From Nitrosomonadales bacterium (lineage in GTDB: Bacteria > Pseudomonadota > Gammaproteobacteria > Burkholderiales > Gallionellaceae), in contig CANJMS010000007.1 of the NCBI GenBank assembly GCA_947475825.1, positions 1-45,360 on the forward strand: a stretch of 45,360 bases of DNA. The letters are read 5' to 3'. Shown here piece by piece: positions 16,541-25,882 of this stretch; within the stretch, counting starts at the first letter, position 1; every line of letters starts with the position of its first letter. Both the position numbers and the translations under genes were made by a program. Below the pieces are notes generated by a model. The model ran no database searches. It was not told where the DNA came from and saw only the letters and a list, made by a program, of their open reading frames with translations.

Positions 16541-17722
16541 TCAACATTCAGGCTTCTCATCCGCACCCAGGCGCACGTTCCGCGAACAATGCTGTAATAG
16601 CAAATAATGTTGCGTCTGCATTTCGCTTAAACGGCTAACCGTGCGCGAAAATTCGGCGGGCATCGTGCCTTCGGCATCAATTTTTTCCGGCGAGGCTGCG
16701 GCTGATGCAATCAAGCGTACATGGTTGTCATACAGTACATCAATCAGCCAGGTGAAGCGCCTTGCCTCGGCGGCTTGTTCCATACTTAAACGCGGAATAT
16801 GCGATAGAAATATTGTCGGAAAGCGGTGGGCAATTGCCAGATAATCTTCTTGTGCATGTATTCCGCCGCACAGTTCATTGAAATCAAACCAGGCTGCGTT
16901 GTGCGAGATTTTTTTAACGGGGATGTGTCGTTCATGCACTTCAATTGAAGGACTATCCATTCTCGCGCCCGTTGAGATGCGCTCAAATAAATCGTGCAAA
17001 CGCGCCTCGTTCGCGGCCATGCCATCGACATCGTCGGCCACTAGAAACAACGGCTCGCGCGTGGTGATTCTCATGCGATAGTCCGTGCCGCCATCAACCT
17101 GCAACACTTTTAATTTTTGCTTGAGCAAGGCTATGGCTGGCAGAAAATTTTGCCGCTGTAAGCCATGCGGATACAGCCCATCGGGGGGATAGTTCGAGGT
17201 GGTAATCAGCACTACGCCACGGACTAATATCGCGTCTATCAGCCGCGCTAAAATCATCGCATCGGCAATGTCATTTACATGAAATTCATCTAAACACAGC
17301 AAGCGTGCGGACTGGGCGATGCGGTCAGCCAAAGCAATCAATGGATCATTTTCACGCTCCAGCAATTTCATTTCGTGATGAACCTCGGCCATGAAATTAT
17401 GAAAGTGTATGCGCCGTTTGCGGCGATACGGCAGGCTGGCGTAAAACGCATCCATTAAAAATGTTTTGCCGCGACCGACTCCACCCCACAGATACAAACC
17501 CTTGGGTACGGCCGGCTTGAGTAAGCTGCGCCCTAGAAAATTATTACGCTTGGACTTAAATTCAAGTAACTGATGCCACAGTGCGTCCAGCTCCTCGACC
17601 GTAGCAGCTTGCGCCACATCCGCTACGAAGTTGGGCAAAGCCTGAATGTTTTGATACCAAGCCTTAGGACTCATGCTGCCGTCAGCGAGTATGGAAATGT
17701 GGTGTTGTGACATCGTGAACAA
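16541..17722 (-). CDS. zapE: ZapE (AFG1-like) cell-division ATPase
   Basis: 393 residues. Walker A WGGVGRGKTFLMDAF near residue 80, Walker B RLLCLDEFHVNDIADAM near 140, and the sensor segment VLITTSNYPPDGLYPHGLQR identify the AFG1/ZapE ATPases. ZapE associates with the Z-ring and destabilises FtsZ polymers in E. coli; mitochondrial Afg1 acts in respiratory-complex quality control. Length normal. ATG 17713 is an alternative start. Divergent from pyrC; the 119-bp gap contains a 14-bp tandem repeat. Confidence 0.92.
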   Translation of the reverse strand: MFTMSQHHISILADGSMSPKAWYQNIQALPNFVADVAQAATVEELDALWHQLLEFKSKRNNFLGRSLLKPAVPKGLYLWGGVGRGKTFLMDAFYASLPYRRKRRIHFHNFMAEVHHEMKLLERENDPLIALADRIAQSARLLCLDEFHVNDIADAMILARLIDAILVRGVVLITTSNYPPDGLYPHGLQRQNFLPAIALLKQKLKVLQVDGGTDYRMRITTREPLFLVADDVDGMAANEARLHDLFERISTGARMDSPSIEVHERHIPVKKISHNAAWFDFNELCGGIHAQEDYLAIAHRFPTIFLSHIPRLSMEQAAEARRFTWLIDVLYDNHVRLIASAAASPEKIDAEGTMPAEFSRTVSRLSEMQTQHYLLLQHCSRNVRLGADEKPEC

Positions 17723-17771
17723 TGTTTTCTTGTAAAGAGAATAAGTTTAACTTAGATAATCCATTAGGCGG

Positions 17772-17799
17772 TTCTCGAACCTACACTCTCGAACCTACT
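17772..17799. repeat. 14-bp tandem direct repeat between zapE and pyrC
   Basis: TCTCGAACCTAC occurs twice, exactly 14 bp apart, between the divergent zapE and pyrC genes. It could be an operator or a chance slippage duplication. No known regulator site matches. Confidence 0.55.
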
Positions 17800-17841
17800 C
17801 TAGCGCATGATGAATAAACCCATGCTCTGGTAAAATGTCGC

Positions 17842-18873
17842 ATGACTATTAATATCACCCGCCCCGACGACTGGCATTTGCACCTGCGCGATGATGCTTT
17901 GATGCGCTCTGTGTTGCCGGATACTGCACGCCAATTTGCGCGCGCGATTATTATGCCGAATCTCAAACCGCCTGTGACAACTACGCTGCAAGCTGCGGCG
18001 TATCGCGAACGGATATTGACCGCTGTGCCCGCCGGGATAAAGTTTGAACCATTGATGACGCTGTATTTAACCGATAATACGACACCGCAAGAAATTCGTG
18101 CAGCAAAACAAAGTGGTTTCATACATGCGGTGAAATATTATCCGGCAGGTGCGACCACCAATTCTGACGCGGGCGTGACCGATTTGCGCAAAACTTATGC
18201 TGTGCTGGAAGAAATGCAACTTGTTGATATGCCGTTGCTGGTGCATGGTGAAGTGACCGACCCTATGGTAGATGTCTTTGACCGTGAAGCAGTATTTATC
18301 GAGCGGGTACTGCAACCTCTGCTGCGCGATTTACCAAAATTGCGCATCGTGTTTGAGCACATCACCACGCAAGATGCTGCGCAATTTGTGATGGGAACGC
18401 CCGCCACAATCGCCGCGACGATTACTGCGCATCATCTGTTATACAACCGCAATGCACTGTTCCAAGGCGGCATACGGCCTCATTACTATTGCCTGCCCGT
18501 GCTTAAGCGCGAGCGTCATCGCGAGGCATTATTAGTAGCTGCAACCAGTGGCAGTTCTAAATTTTTTCTCGGCACAGACAGTGCGCCGCACGCGCAGCAC
18601 ACTAAGGAAAATGCCTGTGGCTGTGCTGGTACTTACACCGCACACACCGCCTTGGAATTGTATGCCGAGGCGTTTGATGAAGTTAACGCGCTGGATAAAC
18701 TGGAAGGATTCGCCAGTTTTTTTGGGGCAGATTTTTATCAATTACCACGCAATATCCAACGGGTTATTTTGCAGCGAGAATCATGGAAAATGCCAGCTAC
18801 GCTTGCGTTTGGCGAGCATCGTTTAATTCCGTTACGGGCGGGTGAAGCAATAAAATGGAAATTGGTTTATTGA
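17842..18873 (+). CDS. pyrC: Dihydroorotase
   Basis: Zinc amidohydrolase that cyclises carbamoyl-aspartate to dihydroorotate in pyrimidine synthesis. 343 residues, normal for the class II (E. coli PyrC) type. Seen: metal-binding [10 protein letters not shown] near residue 9, the lysine (carbamylated in the family) in [17 protein letters not shown] near 98, later histidines in LLVHGEV and FEHITT, and the catalytic aspartate in [15 protein letters not shown]. Single gene. Confidence 0.95.
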   Translation: MTINITRPDDWHLHLRDDALMRSVLPDTARQFARAIIMPNLKPPVTTTLQAAAYRERILTAVPAGIKFEPLMTLYLTDNTTPQEIRAAKQSGFIHAVKYYPAGATTNSDAGVTDLRKTYAVLEEMQLVDMPLLVHGEVTDPMVDVFDREAVFIERVLQPLLRDLPKLRIVFEHITTQDAAQFVMGTPATIAATITAHHLLYNRNALFQGGIRPHYYCLPVLKRERHREALLVAATSGSSKFFLGTDSAPHAQHTKENACGCAGTYTAHTALELYAEAFDEVNALDKLEGFASFFGADFYQLPRNIQRVILQRESWKMPATLAFGEHRLIPLRAGEAIKWKLVY

Positions 18874-18889
18874 TGATCGTTTAGCAACA

Positions 18890-18918
18890 TTGAGTAGAGT
18901 CAGCCAGCTTGTTATACT
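18890..18918 (+). promoter_or_regulatory. Sigma-70-type promoter of the PCMT gene
   Basis: TTGAGT (18890-18895) and TATACT (18913-18918) are 17 bp apart, a near-consensus pair. It lies about 75 nt upstream of the ATG at 18993. Confidence 0.65.
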
Positions 18919-18992
18919 GAAAGCGCAGTTGTGAAGAATTTTAGCCGTACTTATTTTAATTGTGTATCGTAAATTTAATCAGGAATAAAAAA

Positions 18993-19649
18993 ATGTCCAT
19001 GACTAGTATCGAGCAAGCGCGCTTTAATATGGTTGAGCAGCAAATCCGCCCGTGGGATGTGTTGGACATGCGGGTACTGGAGTTGCTGAGCAAAGTGAAA
19101 CGCGAACAGTTTGTGCCGCCCGCACAAACGAATTTGGCGTTTATGGATTTGGAAATTCCATTGGGTCATGGTGCATTTATGTGGCAGCCAAAACTGGAGG
19201 CGCGCGTCTTACAATCGCTCAAGCTCTCGCGCCATGATACGGTGCTGGAAGTGGGGAGCGGCAGCGGTTATCTTGCTGCGCTGCTTTCGCGCTTGGCTGG
19301 GCAGGTAGTCAGCGTTGAAATCGTACCGGAGTTACATGCTTTTTCCGAGAAGAATTTATCCGCGCATAGCATTGATAATGTCACGCTGCAACTGGGCGAT
19401 GCTGCGCAGGCTTGGTCAGGTAATTATGATGCCATTGTGCTAACGGGCTCAGTGCCTGTATTGCCGGAAGCATTTTTGCAGAGTTTAAATATGGGCGGGC
19501 GTTTATTTGCTATCGTGGGAGATGCTCCGGTGATGAAAGCGCGCTTGGTTACCCGTATTGCGGCCGATCAATTCGAATATGTCACGCTATTTGAAACAGT
19601 TGTTGCACCGCTACAAAACGCGCTTCAGCCCAATCGATTTACATTTTGA
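18993..19649 (+). CDS. pcm: Protein-L-isoaspartate O-methyltransferase family protein
   Basis: 218 residues from ATG 18993, chosen because AGGAA stands 9 nt before it; the frame also reaches upstream. The SAM-binding motif VLEVGSGSGYLAALLSR lies near 75 and VVSVEIVPELHAFSEKNL follows. N-terminal NMVEQQIRPWDVLD is typical of the betaproteobacterial branch of this family, whose repair activity on isoaspartyl residues has often not been tested. In many betaproteobacteria this gene precedes a rhodanese gene and tolC; here it is followed by 600 bp of gene-free sequence, and a tolC homologue lies at 41703. Confidence 0.88.
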   Translation: MSMTSIEQARFNMVEQQIRPWDVLDMRVLELLSKVKREQFVPPAQTNLAFMDLEIPLGHGAFMWQPKLEARVLQSLKLSRHDTVLEVGSGSGYLAALLSRLAGQVVSVEIVPELHAFSEKNLSAHSIDNVTLQLGDAAQAWSGNYDAIVLTGSVPVLPEAFLQSLNMGGRLFAIVGDAPVMKARLVTRIAADQFEYVTLFETVVAPLQNALQPNRFTF

Positions 19650-20265
19650 TTGTTAGGTGAAATAGCCTTGCTATTTCTTGCTTATGAATAATTGGAGCGG
19701 TATTGCCTAACGCCAAATGCCGTCTCACGCAGCTGCAAAAACCCACGATATAGTCCGCCACATCTTTTTTCGCTTCCATCTGGCTCGCATAGTGGATTGC
19801 CTCCCTAAATTACTTGGCCACTACACTCTCTCCCCCTCAGAGGGGAAGTTGGAAAGAGGGATGGGGCTGGAATCCTCTAATGGATTATTGGGGTTGAAAT
19901 ATTGTCAGTTCCTTGACATGGTCAAAAGGTAGCCTCAGGTCATTTTTGGGGTGGCAGAATTAATTGCCGTGGCAATATTATTTGATATTGTTTGGTGTAT
20001 TATCCGGCTCTGCCTGATATAGCTGTAACTGCATTAAATAGTATGCTGCCAATTAAATCAGTCAGTTGGAAGCATGAAGCCAATCGCCAACGTATAAAGT
20101 CGGTTGGTTGGGTAGGCTTCGGTAGCCATGAATTTCGCCGAGCGTACCAAATAACAATCGCCATTAGTCGACAGCGAATAAACCTGAACAGGAGGAATGA
20201 CCGCTGACTTAAGGTTTTCCGCTCATGATAATATTTAAATAATTCTGTTGAAGAACGGCTTGATC
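19650..20265. other. Gene-free stretch upstream of the truncated export gene
   Basis: No frame looks like a real protein. At 19826-19868 a C-rich/G-rich pair (CCCCCTCAGAGGGG and neighbours) resembles a common interspersed hairpin repeat. The remainder has mixed composition and probably represents eroded sequence. No convincing promoter found. Confidence 0.4.
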
Positions 20266-21510
20266 ATGATGAATAGTAAAACTACTTTGCGTTGCGGGAT
20301 CAGTTTCTTGTTGCTGATAAGTTTTCCGGCTGCATGGGCGGCAGGGGCTTCGGGTGGCGCTAGCACTTCGAGCGGCACAACACTTAATAGCGCCGCATTA
20401 CCGATGCCGTCGCCGCTGCTGAACCCGGCAAATCAGACGCCTATTCAGCTCACTACACCCTCGCCATCATTCTCTGACTCACCGGTGCTGGAAACTCGCG
20501 GCAATGCGTCAGCCATGCGTCAGGAAAATGAAGCAAAGAAACCTGGAGCGCTGGGCCAGGAAGCGAAGAAACAGGATGAGCAGAGCCAGCAAGAGCAGGT
20601 CGTTGCAATAGACCCGTCCGTATTTAAGAGTGAATTCCAGAATTTTGTCGCGCAATCGATTGGGCATCAATTGCCCATGTACGGTTACGGCTTGTTTCAC
20701 CGCGCTCCCAACACCTTCGCACCGGTGGATAACATACCGGTCACACCAGATTACACGATCGGGCCGGGAGATGAATTGATGGTGCGTCTCTGGGGTCAAG
20801 TGGAGGCCAATCAAAGCGTGGTGGTAGATCGCAATGGTCAGATCAATCTGCCAAAGATCGGCCCAGTCAGCGTGGTTGGCGTGCGCTATCAAAATCTGCA
20901 AACCCATCTCAAGACTGCGATAGGCAGGATGTTCCGCAACTTCGATCTCGACGTTTCGCTGGGCAAGTTGCGTTCCATCCAAGTGTTCGTGGTCGGCCAG
21001 GCGGCGCGCCCGGGCAACTACACGGTCAGCTCGTTGAGCACGCTGGTAAATGCGCTGTTCGCTACCGGCGGCCCATCGGTCAAAGGCTCGATGCGTCACA
21101 TCCAGCTGAAGCGCGGCGACAAAGTGGTCACCGAGTTCGATATGTATGCTCTGCTGCTCCAAGGCGACAAGTCAAAAGACGTGCAGCTGCTGCCCGGCGA
21201 TGTGATTTACATCCCGACGATAGGTGCAATGGCGGCCATTACGGGTAGCGTGAACACCCCGGCGATTTTTGAATTAAAAGGCAATGAAACATTGTCCGAT
21301 CTGCTTGAGCTGGCGGGCGGTTTTACCAGTGTCGCATCAGGGAACAAGGTTGCAATCGAACGCATCCACGGGCGCGAGATGCGCAAGGTGGACGAGTTTT
21401 CGCTGGACCAGGATGGTTTGACCAAGCCAATGCAAGATGGCGATCTGGTGACGGTATATCCCATTTCGCCTCGATTGCGCGCGATCAGGCTGTTGCTCCC
21501 GCGACTTTGA
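20266..21510 (+). pseudogene. SLBB polysaccharide export protein, 3'-truncated
   Basis: Signal peptide (about 1-25), a Pro/Ser and Gln/Glu-rich linker, then the Poly_export domain (YTIGPGDELMVRLWGQVEANQSVVVDRNGQI near 160-200) and two SLBB repeats (RSIQVFVVGQAARPGNYTV and AAITGSVNTPAIFEL). Family members of this type run on for several hundred residues with more SLBB repeats. Here homology stops at VTVYPISPR, position about 21468, and the frame ends 14 codons later inside a piece of an unrelated ATPase gene. Without its C-terminal membrane-spanning part the protein is unlikely to export polysaccharide. An upstream TTG (20248) is a less likely start. Confidence 0.8.
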
Positions 21511-21974
21511 AACGTTATCTGGAAATATTGCAGGCGTTGTTCATCGTTTTTACGGTGCATCCGTGGCATCGCAACGTCGGTCGCGCCATTCTGCAAACAC
21601 CGAAGGTGTATTTTTTCGATACCGGGTTGGTGCGCGGCGACCAAGGCGTGCGCTTGGAGAATGCGGTGGCAGGTATGCTGTTGAAGCAGGCGCACTTCCT
21701 GCAAGATAGCGCGGGGCGGGCGGTCAACCTGCATTACATCCGCACCAAGGATGGCGCGGAAGTGGATTTTGCGTTCAGCGAGTCTGGTGACTTAAAGCAG
21801 TTGATCGAATGCAAGTTGGGTGACAATAAGCCACACCGGGCTTTGGCCCGCTTTGCAGGGCAGTTTCCCGATGTTGATGCGGTGCAGCTTGTCTATAACT
21901 TGAGGCAGGAAGAGTTCCGCAACGGGATCATGATCGCGGACGCGGCGAATTGGCTAGCGCGGTTGGCAGCGTGA
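21468..21974 (+). pseudogene. DUF4143 (AAA_14-type) ATPase, C-terminal fragment
   Basis: From about 21468 the frame encodes ARDQAVAPATLKRYLEILQA, then VHPWHRNVGRAILQTPKVYFFDTGL, then LHYIRTKDGAEVDFAF and LIECKLGD: the C-terminal half of the AAA_14/DUF4143 ATPases, including their nuclease-like DUF4143 domain. The ATPase half with Walker A and B is missing. The only start-like codon, TTG 21507, lies within the domain, so this is a fragment. It is joined to the export gene and its stop overlaps the ATG of the next fragment (TGATG). Confidence 0.85.
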
Positions 21975-22108
21975 TGAAGGGGAAGAACATCGCTATTCTC
22001 GGCACTGTCGGGGTTTCTGCTAATTACGACGGTTTCGAGACGCTGGACGAGAACCTCGTCAGGTACCACGAGGCGGCATTGTTGCCCAGCAATATTTCGC
22101 GTTGCTGA
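21974..22108 (+). pseudogene. DUF1972-type glycosyltransferase, N-terminal fragment
   Basis: 44 codons from an ATG overlapping the previous stop. KNIAILGTVGVSANYDGFET is the N-terminus of rhamnosyltransferase-like (GT4, DUF1972) enzymes, where NYGGFET is usual; here a glycine has become aspartate. The frame stops at TGA 22106-22108 and no continuation is found in other frames. It would have added a sugar to a surface polysaccharide. Confidence 0.7.
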
Positions 22109-22120
22109 ACGGAGACCTTG

Positions 22121-22150
22121 TTATTGCGGGCGCAGCGTGGCAATCCAGAG
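22121..22150. repeat. REP-like interspersed palindrome
   Basis: ATTGCGGGCGCAGCG then TGGCAAT forms an imperfect palindrome with ATTGC/GCAAT ends. It resembles the common repeat beginning CATTGCGAG..., found between genes in many Proteobacteria. One copy seen here. Confidence 0.4.
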
Positions 22151-22187
22151 ACGGTAACCATTTTTCCTGCCGCCCTGTGCTTCTGTT

Positions 22188-22211
22188 TATCAGAAATTAG
22201 AATTAAGAGTC
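22188..22211 (+). repeat. 24-bp dispersed repeat, copy 1
   Basis: Consensus TTATCAGAAATTGGAATTAA. Related copies are at 24394-24417 and 29874-29897, each 20 of 24 identical to this one, all on the plus strand and all intergenic. A weaker match is near 43288. Confidence 0.45.
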
Positions 22212-22315
22212 TTCCGCTACGATTCATTTATTACCTGCTCCTTTTTTACAGCAGGCTACCATCTGTGTCACTGTCTGAAAAATTGGAATGTTCAGCAACA
22301 TGAAAAACGGGTAGT

Positions 22316-23620
22316 ATGAAACCCACATCGTGGGGAACGAAAAACAGGAAGAATGTCAGGACTATGCTCAGTACTAAAAGTCGATATTCATACCCTGTTC
22401 TTGCCTCTGTCCTAATCGTGTTAATGGTAGTTGCAGTGTTCTTTAAGCCCACGCCTCACTACTCCAATGTTATATCCTCAGATGGCATTCTTGCGTACAA
22501 CCCGTTAGCGATATTTGCAATATTAGCTACAGCAGGAATTGTCAGTTGGTTTATTTGTTTCCTGATAATTCGCTATGAGTATCTGCATGCCCGATTTAGC
22601 CACGACCATGTAACCGTTAAACCTCAGAGATTTCATGCTGAGCCAACCCCACGAATTGGTGGCCTGGCAATATTGGGCGGATTATTTGCGGCTGCGGGAC
22701 TAGAGCTTACATTACAACCTGAGACCCCATCCACGATAAATGGCTTGGGCTATTTTCTAATTGCAATAATCCCTGCTTTTATTGGAGGTTTGGTAGAAGA
22801 CGTTACTAAAAACGTCGGCGTTTCCCAACGCCTTTTATTGACCATGATTTCCGGTGTCATCGGTGCATGGCTACTTGGCGCGGTTGTCCATCGGTTGGGA
22901 ATTCCAATATTAGACAACATGATGCTTTGGCTTCCATTTGCCATCGTATTTACCATTGTCGCTATTGGTGGTGTCACCAACTCCATCAATATTATTGACG
23001 GCTATAATGGTTTGGCAGGCGGATTTTCCGTCATTGCTCTCGTTGCTATGGCATTTGTCGCTGTTCAAGTGAATGACAATTTAATTCTTATGCTCACCGT
23101 CAGCATGACTGGCGCGATACTTGGATTTCTGGCATGGAATTGGCCAAAAGGTAAAATATTTATGGGCGACAGTGGCGCTTACTTGATAGGATTTGCATTA
23201 GCAGAACTTTCGGTATTACTCATTTACAGAAATCCATCCGTATCCCCATGGTTTCCATTGCTAGTGTTGGCATATCCTGTATTCGAAACACTTTTTTCAA
23301 TCTATCGCCGCAAATGGGTACGCAAAGCCACACCTGGCCAACCAGATGCGCTGCATTTGCATCAACTAATTTTTAAAAGAATAATTCGTGGACATATTAA
23401 CGGCGGACGTTCCAGCCTGATTACCAGCAATAATAGTCGCGTTGCACCCTACATATGGTTAGTTGCCACGCTCAACGCAATATTCGCAGTAATATTCTGG
23501 CAGTCAACTGCCATTCTAATGGCAGCATCTCTTGCAGGATGCGCACTATATGTACTCGCCTATAATCGGCTGATATCGTTTCGTGGATTAGGTAAATTTC
23601 CTAGGAAAATACAACGATGA
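22316..23620 (+). CDS. WecA/MraY-family undecaprenyl-phosphate phosphosugar transferase
   Basis: 434 residues, polytopic (about 11 membrane segments). Family motifs in order: FHAEPTPRIGGLAILGG, IGGLVEDVTKNVGV, the catalytic-loop signature TNSINIIDGYNGLAGG, KIFMGDSGAYLIGF and DALHLHQLIFKRI, whose histidines match the MraY/WecA HxH motif. It would transfer a sugar-1-phosphate, probably GlcNAc- or a related phosphosugar, to undecaprenyl phosphate and so start O-antigen or exopolysaccharide synthesis. The first Asp of the usual DDxxD pair is Glu here (VEDVTK), worth noting. ATG 22364 is an alternative start with a nearby AGGA. It is the only intact polysaccharide gene of this stretch besides rfbBAC. 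Confidence 0.88.
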   Translation: MKPTSWGTKNRKNVRTMLSTKSRYSYPVLASVLIVLMVVAVFFKPTPHYSNVISSDGILAYNPLAIFAILATAGIVSWFICFLIIRYEYLHARFSHDHVTVKPQRFHAEPTPRIGGLAILGGLFAAAGLELTLQPETPSTINGLGYFLIAIIPAFIGGLVEDVTKNVGVSQRLLLTMISGVIGAWLLGAVVHRLGIPILDNMMLWLPFAIVFTIVAIGGVTNSINIIDGYNGLAGGFSVIALVAMAFVAVQVNDNLILMLTVSMTGAILGFLAWNWPKGKIFMGDSGAYLIGFALAELSVLLIYRNPSVSPWFPLLVLAYPVFETLFSIYRRKWVRKATPGQPDALHLHQLIFKRIIRGHINGGRSSLITSNNSRVAPYIWLVATLNAIFAVIFWQSTAILMAASLAGCALYVLAYNRLISFRGLGKFPRKIQR

Positions 23621-23700
23621 CTTGCGGGCAAAAGCACATATACATACTACACAGGGTGATCGAGCTTTAATCATGAGTAATTGGAATAACTACCCAAATA

Positions 23701-23730
23701 AAAAAATCCAGACAATTAAATTGTCTGGAT
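23701..23730 (-). terminator. Rho-independent terminator of the small barrel gene
   Basis: ATCCAGACAA (23706-23715) and TTGTCTGGAT (23721-23730) form a perfect 10-bp stem with a 5-nt loop. On the minus strand a T-run (complement of 23698-23706) follows directly. It ends the gene at 23750. Confidence 0.9.
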
Positions 23731-23749
23731 GAGAAGCAGGCAGTGACAA

Positions 23750-24238
23750 TCAGAAATTGTACACGATCCCAACCGTCGCTGCTGCAGACGGCATTGTCCC
23801 ATGTGTCCTAGCCTCCACACGCACGTCGAGTCTGTTTGTAAGCCTGGCTGACCCACCGAGACCCAAGTATGCCTTGGATTGAACATCGTCCAATGTCGCC
23901 CCAAATCTTCCAGTTACGTTTACGTAACTGTTTATCGGATACATCCCAAGGATGGAAAGATTCATGGCTGGCAGGTAACTGCTTTGACCTGTTGACACTG
24001 GCTCAATCATTCCTGCCTCATAGGCAAAATTCCTTGTGAGTTTGTATCCGACAAACACCTCCGCCGCGATTCGTCGTGATGACGATGCCATCTCAAGAGC
24101 ACTGATTCCAGCATACCAACCAGTGCCTGACATCATTGGGGCACTTCGTGTTGTGGTGTCACTCGGCGTTGCTGCCATTACTACCTGTGAAGTACCGTAA
24201 AATAAAACTAACAGACTTGTTACAATTATTTTGTTCAT
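23750..24238 (-). CDS. Small putative outer-membrane beta-barrel protein
   Basis: 162 residues: signal peptide (MNKIIVTSLLVLFYGTSQVVMA), then strand-like segments such as GYKLTRNFAYEAGM, AYLGLGGSARLTNRLDVRVEA and a terminal VGIVYNF with the C-terminal phenylalanine of outer-membrane barrels. Size suggests 8 strands, as in OmpA-like barrels, but no OmpA C-terminal domain is present. Function unknown. Monocistronic with its own strong terminator. Confidence 0.75.
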   Translation of the reverse strand: MNKIIVTSLLVLFYGTSQVVMAATPSDTTTRSAPMMSGTGWYAGISALEMASSSRRIAAEVFVGYKLTRNFAYEAGMIEPVSTGQSSYLPAMNLSILGMYPINSYVNVTGRFGATLDDVQSKAYLGLGGSARLTNRLDVRVEARTHGTMPSAAATVGIVYNF

Positions 24239-24393
24239 TATTTAGTTATCCCCTCAAATTGTTTATAAAAAACAAACTCACCTCCTTCTGCAATATGGCA
24301 AGCTTCGTGCAGAATAGAAAATCCAACCATAAAAGTCAAATTAAAGCTTCAGGCTCTCGCCAACCATCAGAATCTTCCAATTGGGGAATGTTC

Positions 24394-24417
24394 TTATCAG
24401 GAACTGGAATTAGGAGT
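24394..24417 (+). repeat. 24-bp dispersed repeat, copy 2
   Basis: TTATCAGGAACTGGAATTAG, in the gap between the small barrel gene and rfbC. Differs at 4 of 24 positions from copy 1. Confidence 0.4.
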
Positions 24418-24437
24418 GCCCTTAAGTATTTCCAATA

Positions 24438-24983
24438 TCAGGTGAAGAGATCAGCTTGAGCTAACCTTCGCCCACCACGGTCTTTGGCTGATAGCGCAGG
24501 TTCGCCGTTAATGGGCCATCGGATAGCAATGTCTGGATCATTCCAAGCCAGGCTGCGCTCATATTCGGGGGCGTAGTAATCCGTAGTTTTATATAGAAAT
24601 TCTGCTGTATCTGAAGTGACTAGAAAGCCATGTGCGAAACCTGCAGGAATCCACAACATGCGCTTATTATCAGCAGACAGCTCCAGCGCTACATGTTGAC
24701 CAAAAGTTGGCGAACTACGGCGAATATCCACTGCCACATCAAAAACAGCACCTTGAACTACGCGGACTAATTTTCCTTGCGGTTGCTGAATTTGGTAGTG
24801 CAATCCACGCAGCACATTTTTGACTGAGCGCGAGTGGTTGTCTTGTACAAACTGCACATCCAGCCCAGTCACGTGTTTGAATGTTTTTTGATTGAAGCTT
24901 TCGTAGAAAAACCCACGATCATCGCCAAACACCTTAGGCTCAATAATAAGGAGGTCAGAAATGGAGGTGGGAATAACTTTCAC
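24438..24983 (-). CDS. rfbC: dTDP-4-dehydrorhamnose 3,5-epimerase
   Basis: Third step of dTDP-L-rhamnose synthesis. 181 residues, normal length, cupin fold. Motifs: [33 protein letters not shown] with the catalytic histidine, [20 protein letters not shown], and [14 protein letters not shown]. The stop-start overlap of 4 nt with rfbA shows that rfbB, rfbA and rfbC form one operon on the minus strand. Confidence 0.95.
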   Translation of the reverse strand: MKVIPTSISDLLIIEPKVFGDDRGFFYESFNQKTFKHVTGLDVQFVQDNHSRSVKNVLRGLHYQIQQPQGKLVRVVQGAVFDVAVDIRRSSPTFGQHVALELSADNKRMLWIPAGFAHGFLVTSDTAEFLYKTTDYYAPEYERSLAWNDPDIAIRWPINGEPALSAKDRGGRRLAQADLFT

Positions 24984-25882
24984 GGCTGCACACCTTCTTT
25001 TAGCAAGCGCAGTAGGTATTGTCCATACCCGTTTTTTGAAAGCGGTTGTGCCAGTTTCGCCAATTGTTCGGTATTGATAAAACCTTTGCGGTAGGCAATT
25101 TCCTCGGGACAGGCGATCTTCAAGCCCTGGCGATGTTCAATAGTTTGAATGAAATTACTTGCTTCAATCATGCTCTCATGAGTGCCTGTATCTAGCCAAG
25201 CGTACCCTCGTCCCATGATTTCTACGTCAAGCTGACCACGCGCCAGATAAATACTGTTTACATCAGTAATTTCCAATTCTCCCCGAGCAGAGGGTTTGAG
25301 GCTGGCTGCGATGTCGATAACCTGATTATCGTAAAAATAAAGACCCGTGACAGCATAATTGCTCTTGGGGTGTGCTGGTTTTTCTTCGAGACTGGTTACA
25401 CGACCTTGTGCATTAAAGGCGACTACGCCGTAACGTTCGGGGTCACGTACTTGATAGGCAAAAACGGTTGCACCGCGCTTATGCGCCATTGCTTGAGCAA
25501 GCTGAGTGTGCAGGTCATGACCGTAGAAAATATTGTCTCCCAGAATTAAAGCGCTGGCTGAATTTCCGATAAAATCCTTGCCGATTATAAATGCCTGCGC
25601 CAAGCCATCCGGGCTGGCTTGCACGGCATATTGCAGATTGATGCCCCATTCATGGCCATCACCGAGCAGTTGCGCAAAGCGCGGTGTGTCTTGCGGAGTA
25701 GAAATAATAAGAATGTCGCGAACACCCGCCAGCATCAAGGTGCTAAGCGGATAGTAGATCATGGGTTTGTCGTAAATGGGGAGCAGTTGCTTGGACACTG
25801 CTTTGGTTATCGGATAAAGCCGTGTGCCGGAACCGCCTGCGAGAATGATGCCTTTACGTTGTTGCGGTATTTGTTGTGTCAT
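24980..25882 (-). CDS. rfbA: Glucose-1-phosphate thymidylyltransferase
   Basis: First step of dTDP-L-rhamnose synthesis: dTTP plus glucose-1-phosphate gives dTDP-glucose. 300 residues. N-terminal [31 protein letters not shown] is the nucleotidyltransferase signature; [13 protein letters not shown] holds a metal-binding aspartate; [24 protein letters not shown] follows. Overlaps rfbB and rfbC by 4 nt each. Confidence 0.96.
   Translation of the reverse strand: MTQQIPQQRKGIILAGGSGTRLYPITKAVSKQLLPIYDKPMIYYPLSTLMLAGVRDILIISTPQDTPRFAQLLGDGHEWGINLQYAVQASPDGLAQAFIIGKDFIGNSASALILGDNIFYGHDLHTQLAQAMAHKRGATVFAYQVRDPERYGVVAFNAQGRVTSLEEKPAHPKSNYAVTGLYFYDNQVIDIAASLKPSARGELEITDVNSIYLARGQLDVEIMGRGYAWLDTGTHESMIEASNFIQTIEHRQGLKIACPEEIAYRKGFINTEQLAKLAQPLSKNGYGQYLLRLLKEGVQP

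Noticed and set aside
19992-20207. 71-codon plus-strand frame in the gap before the export gene
   Set aside because: No ribosome site, no protein-like pattern, composition as in the surrounding non-coding sequence.
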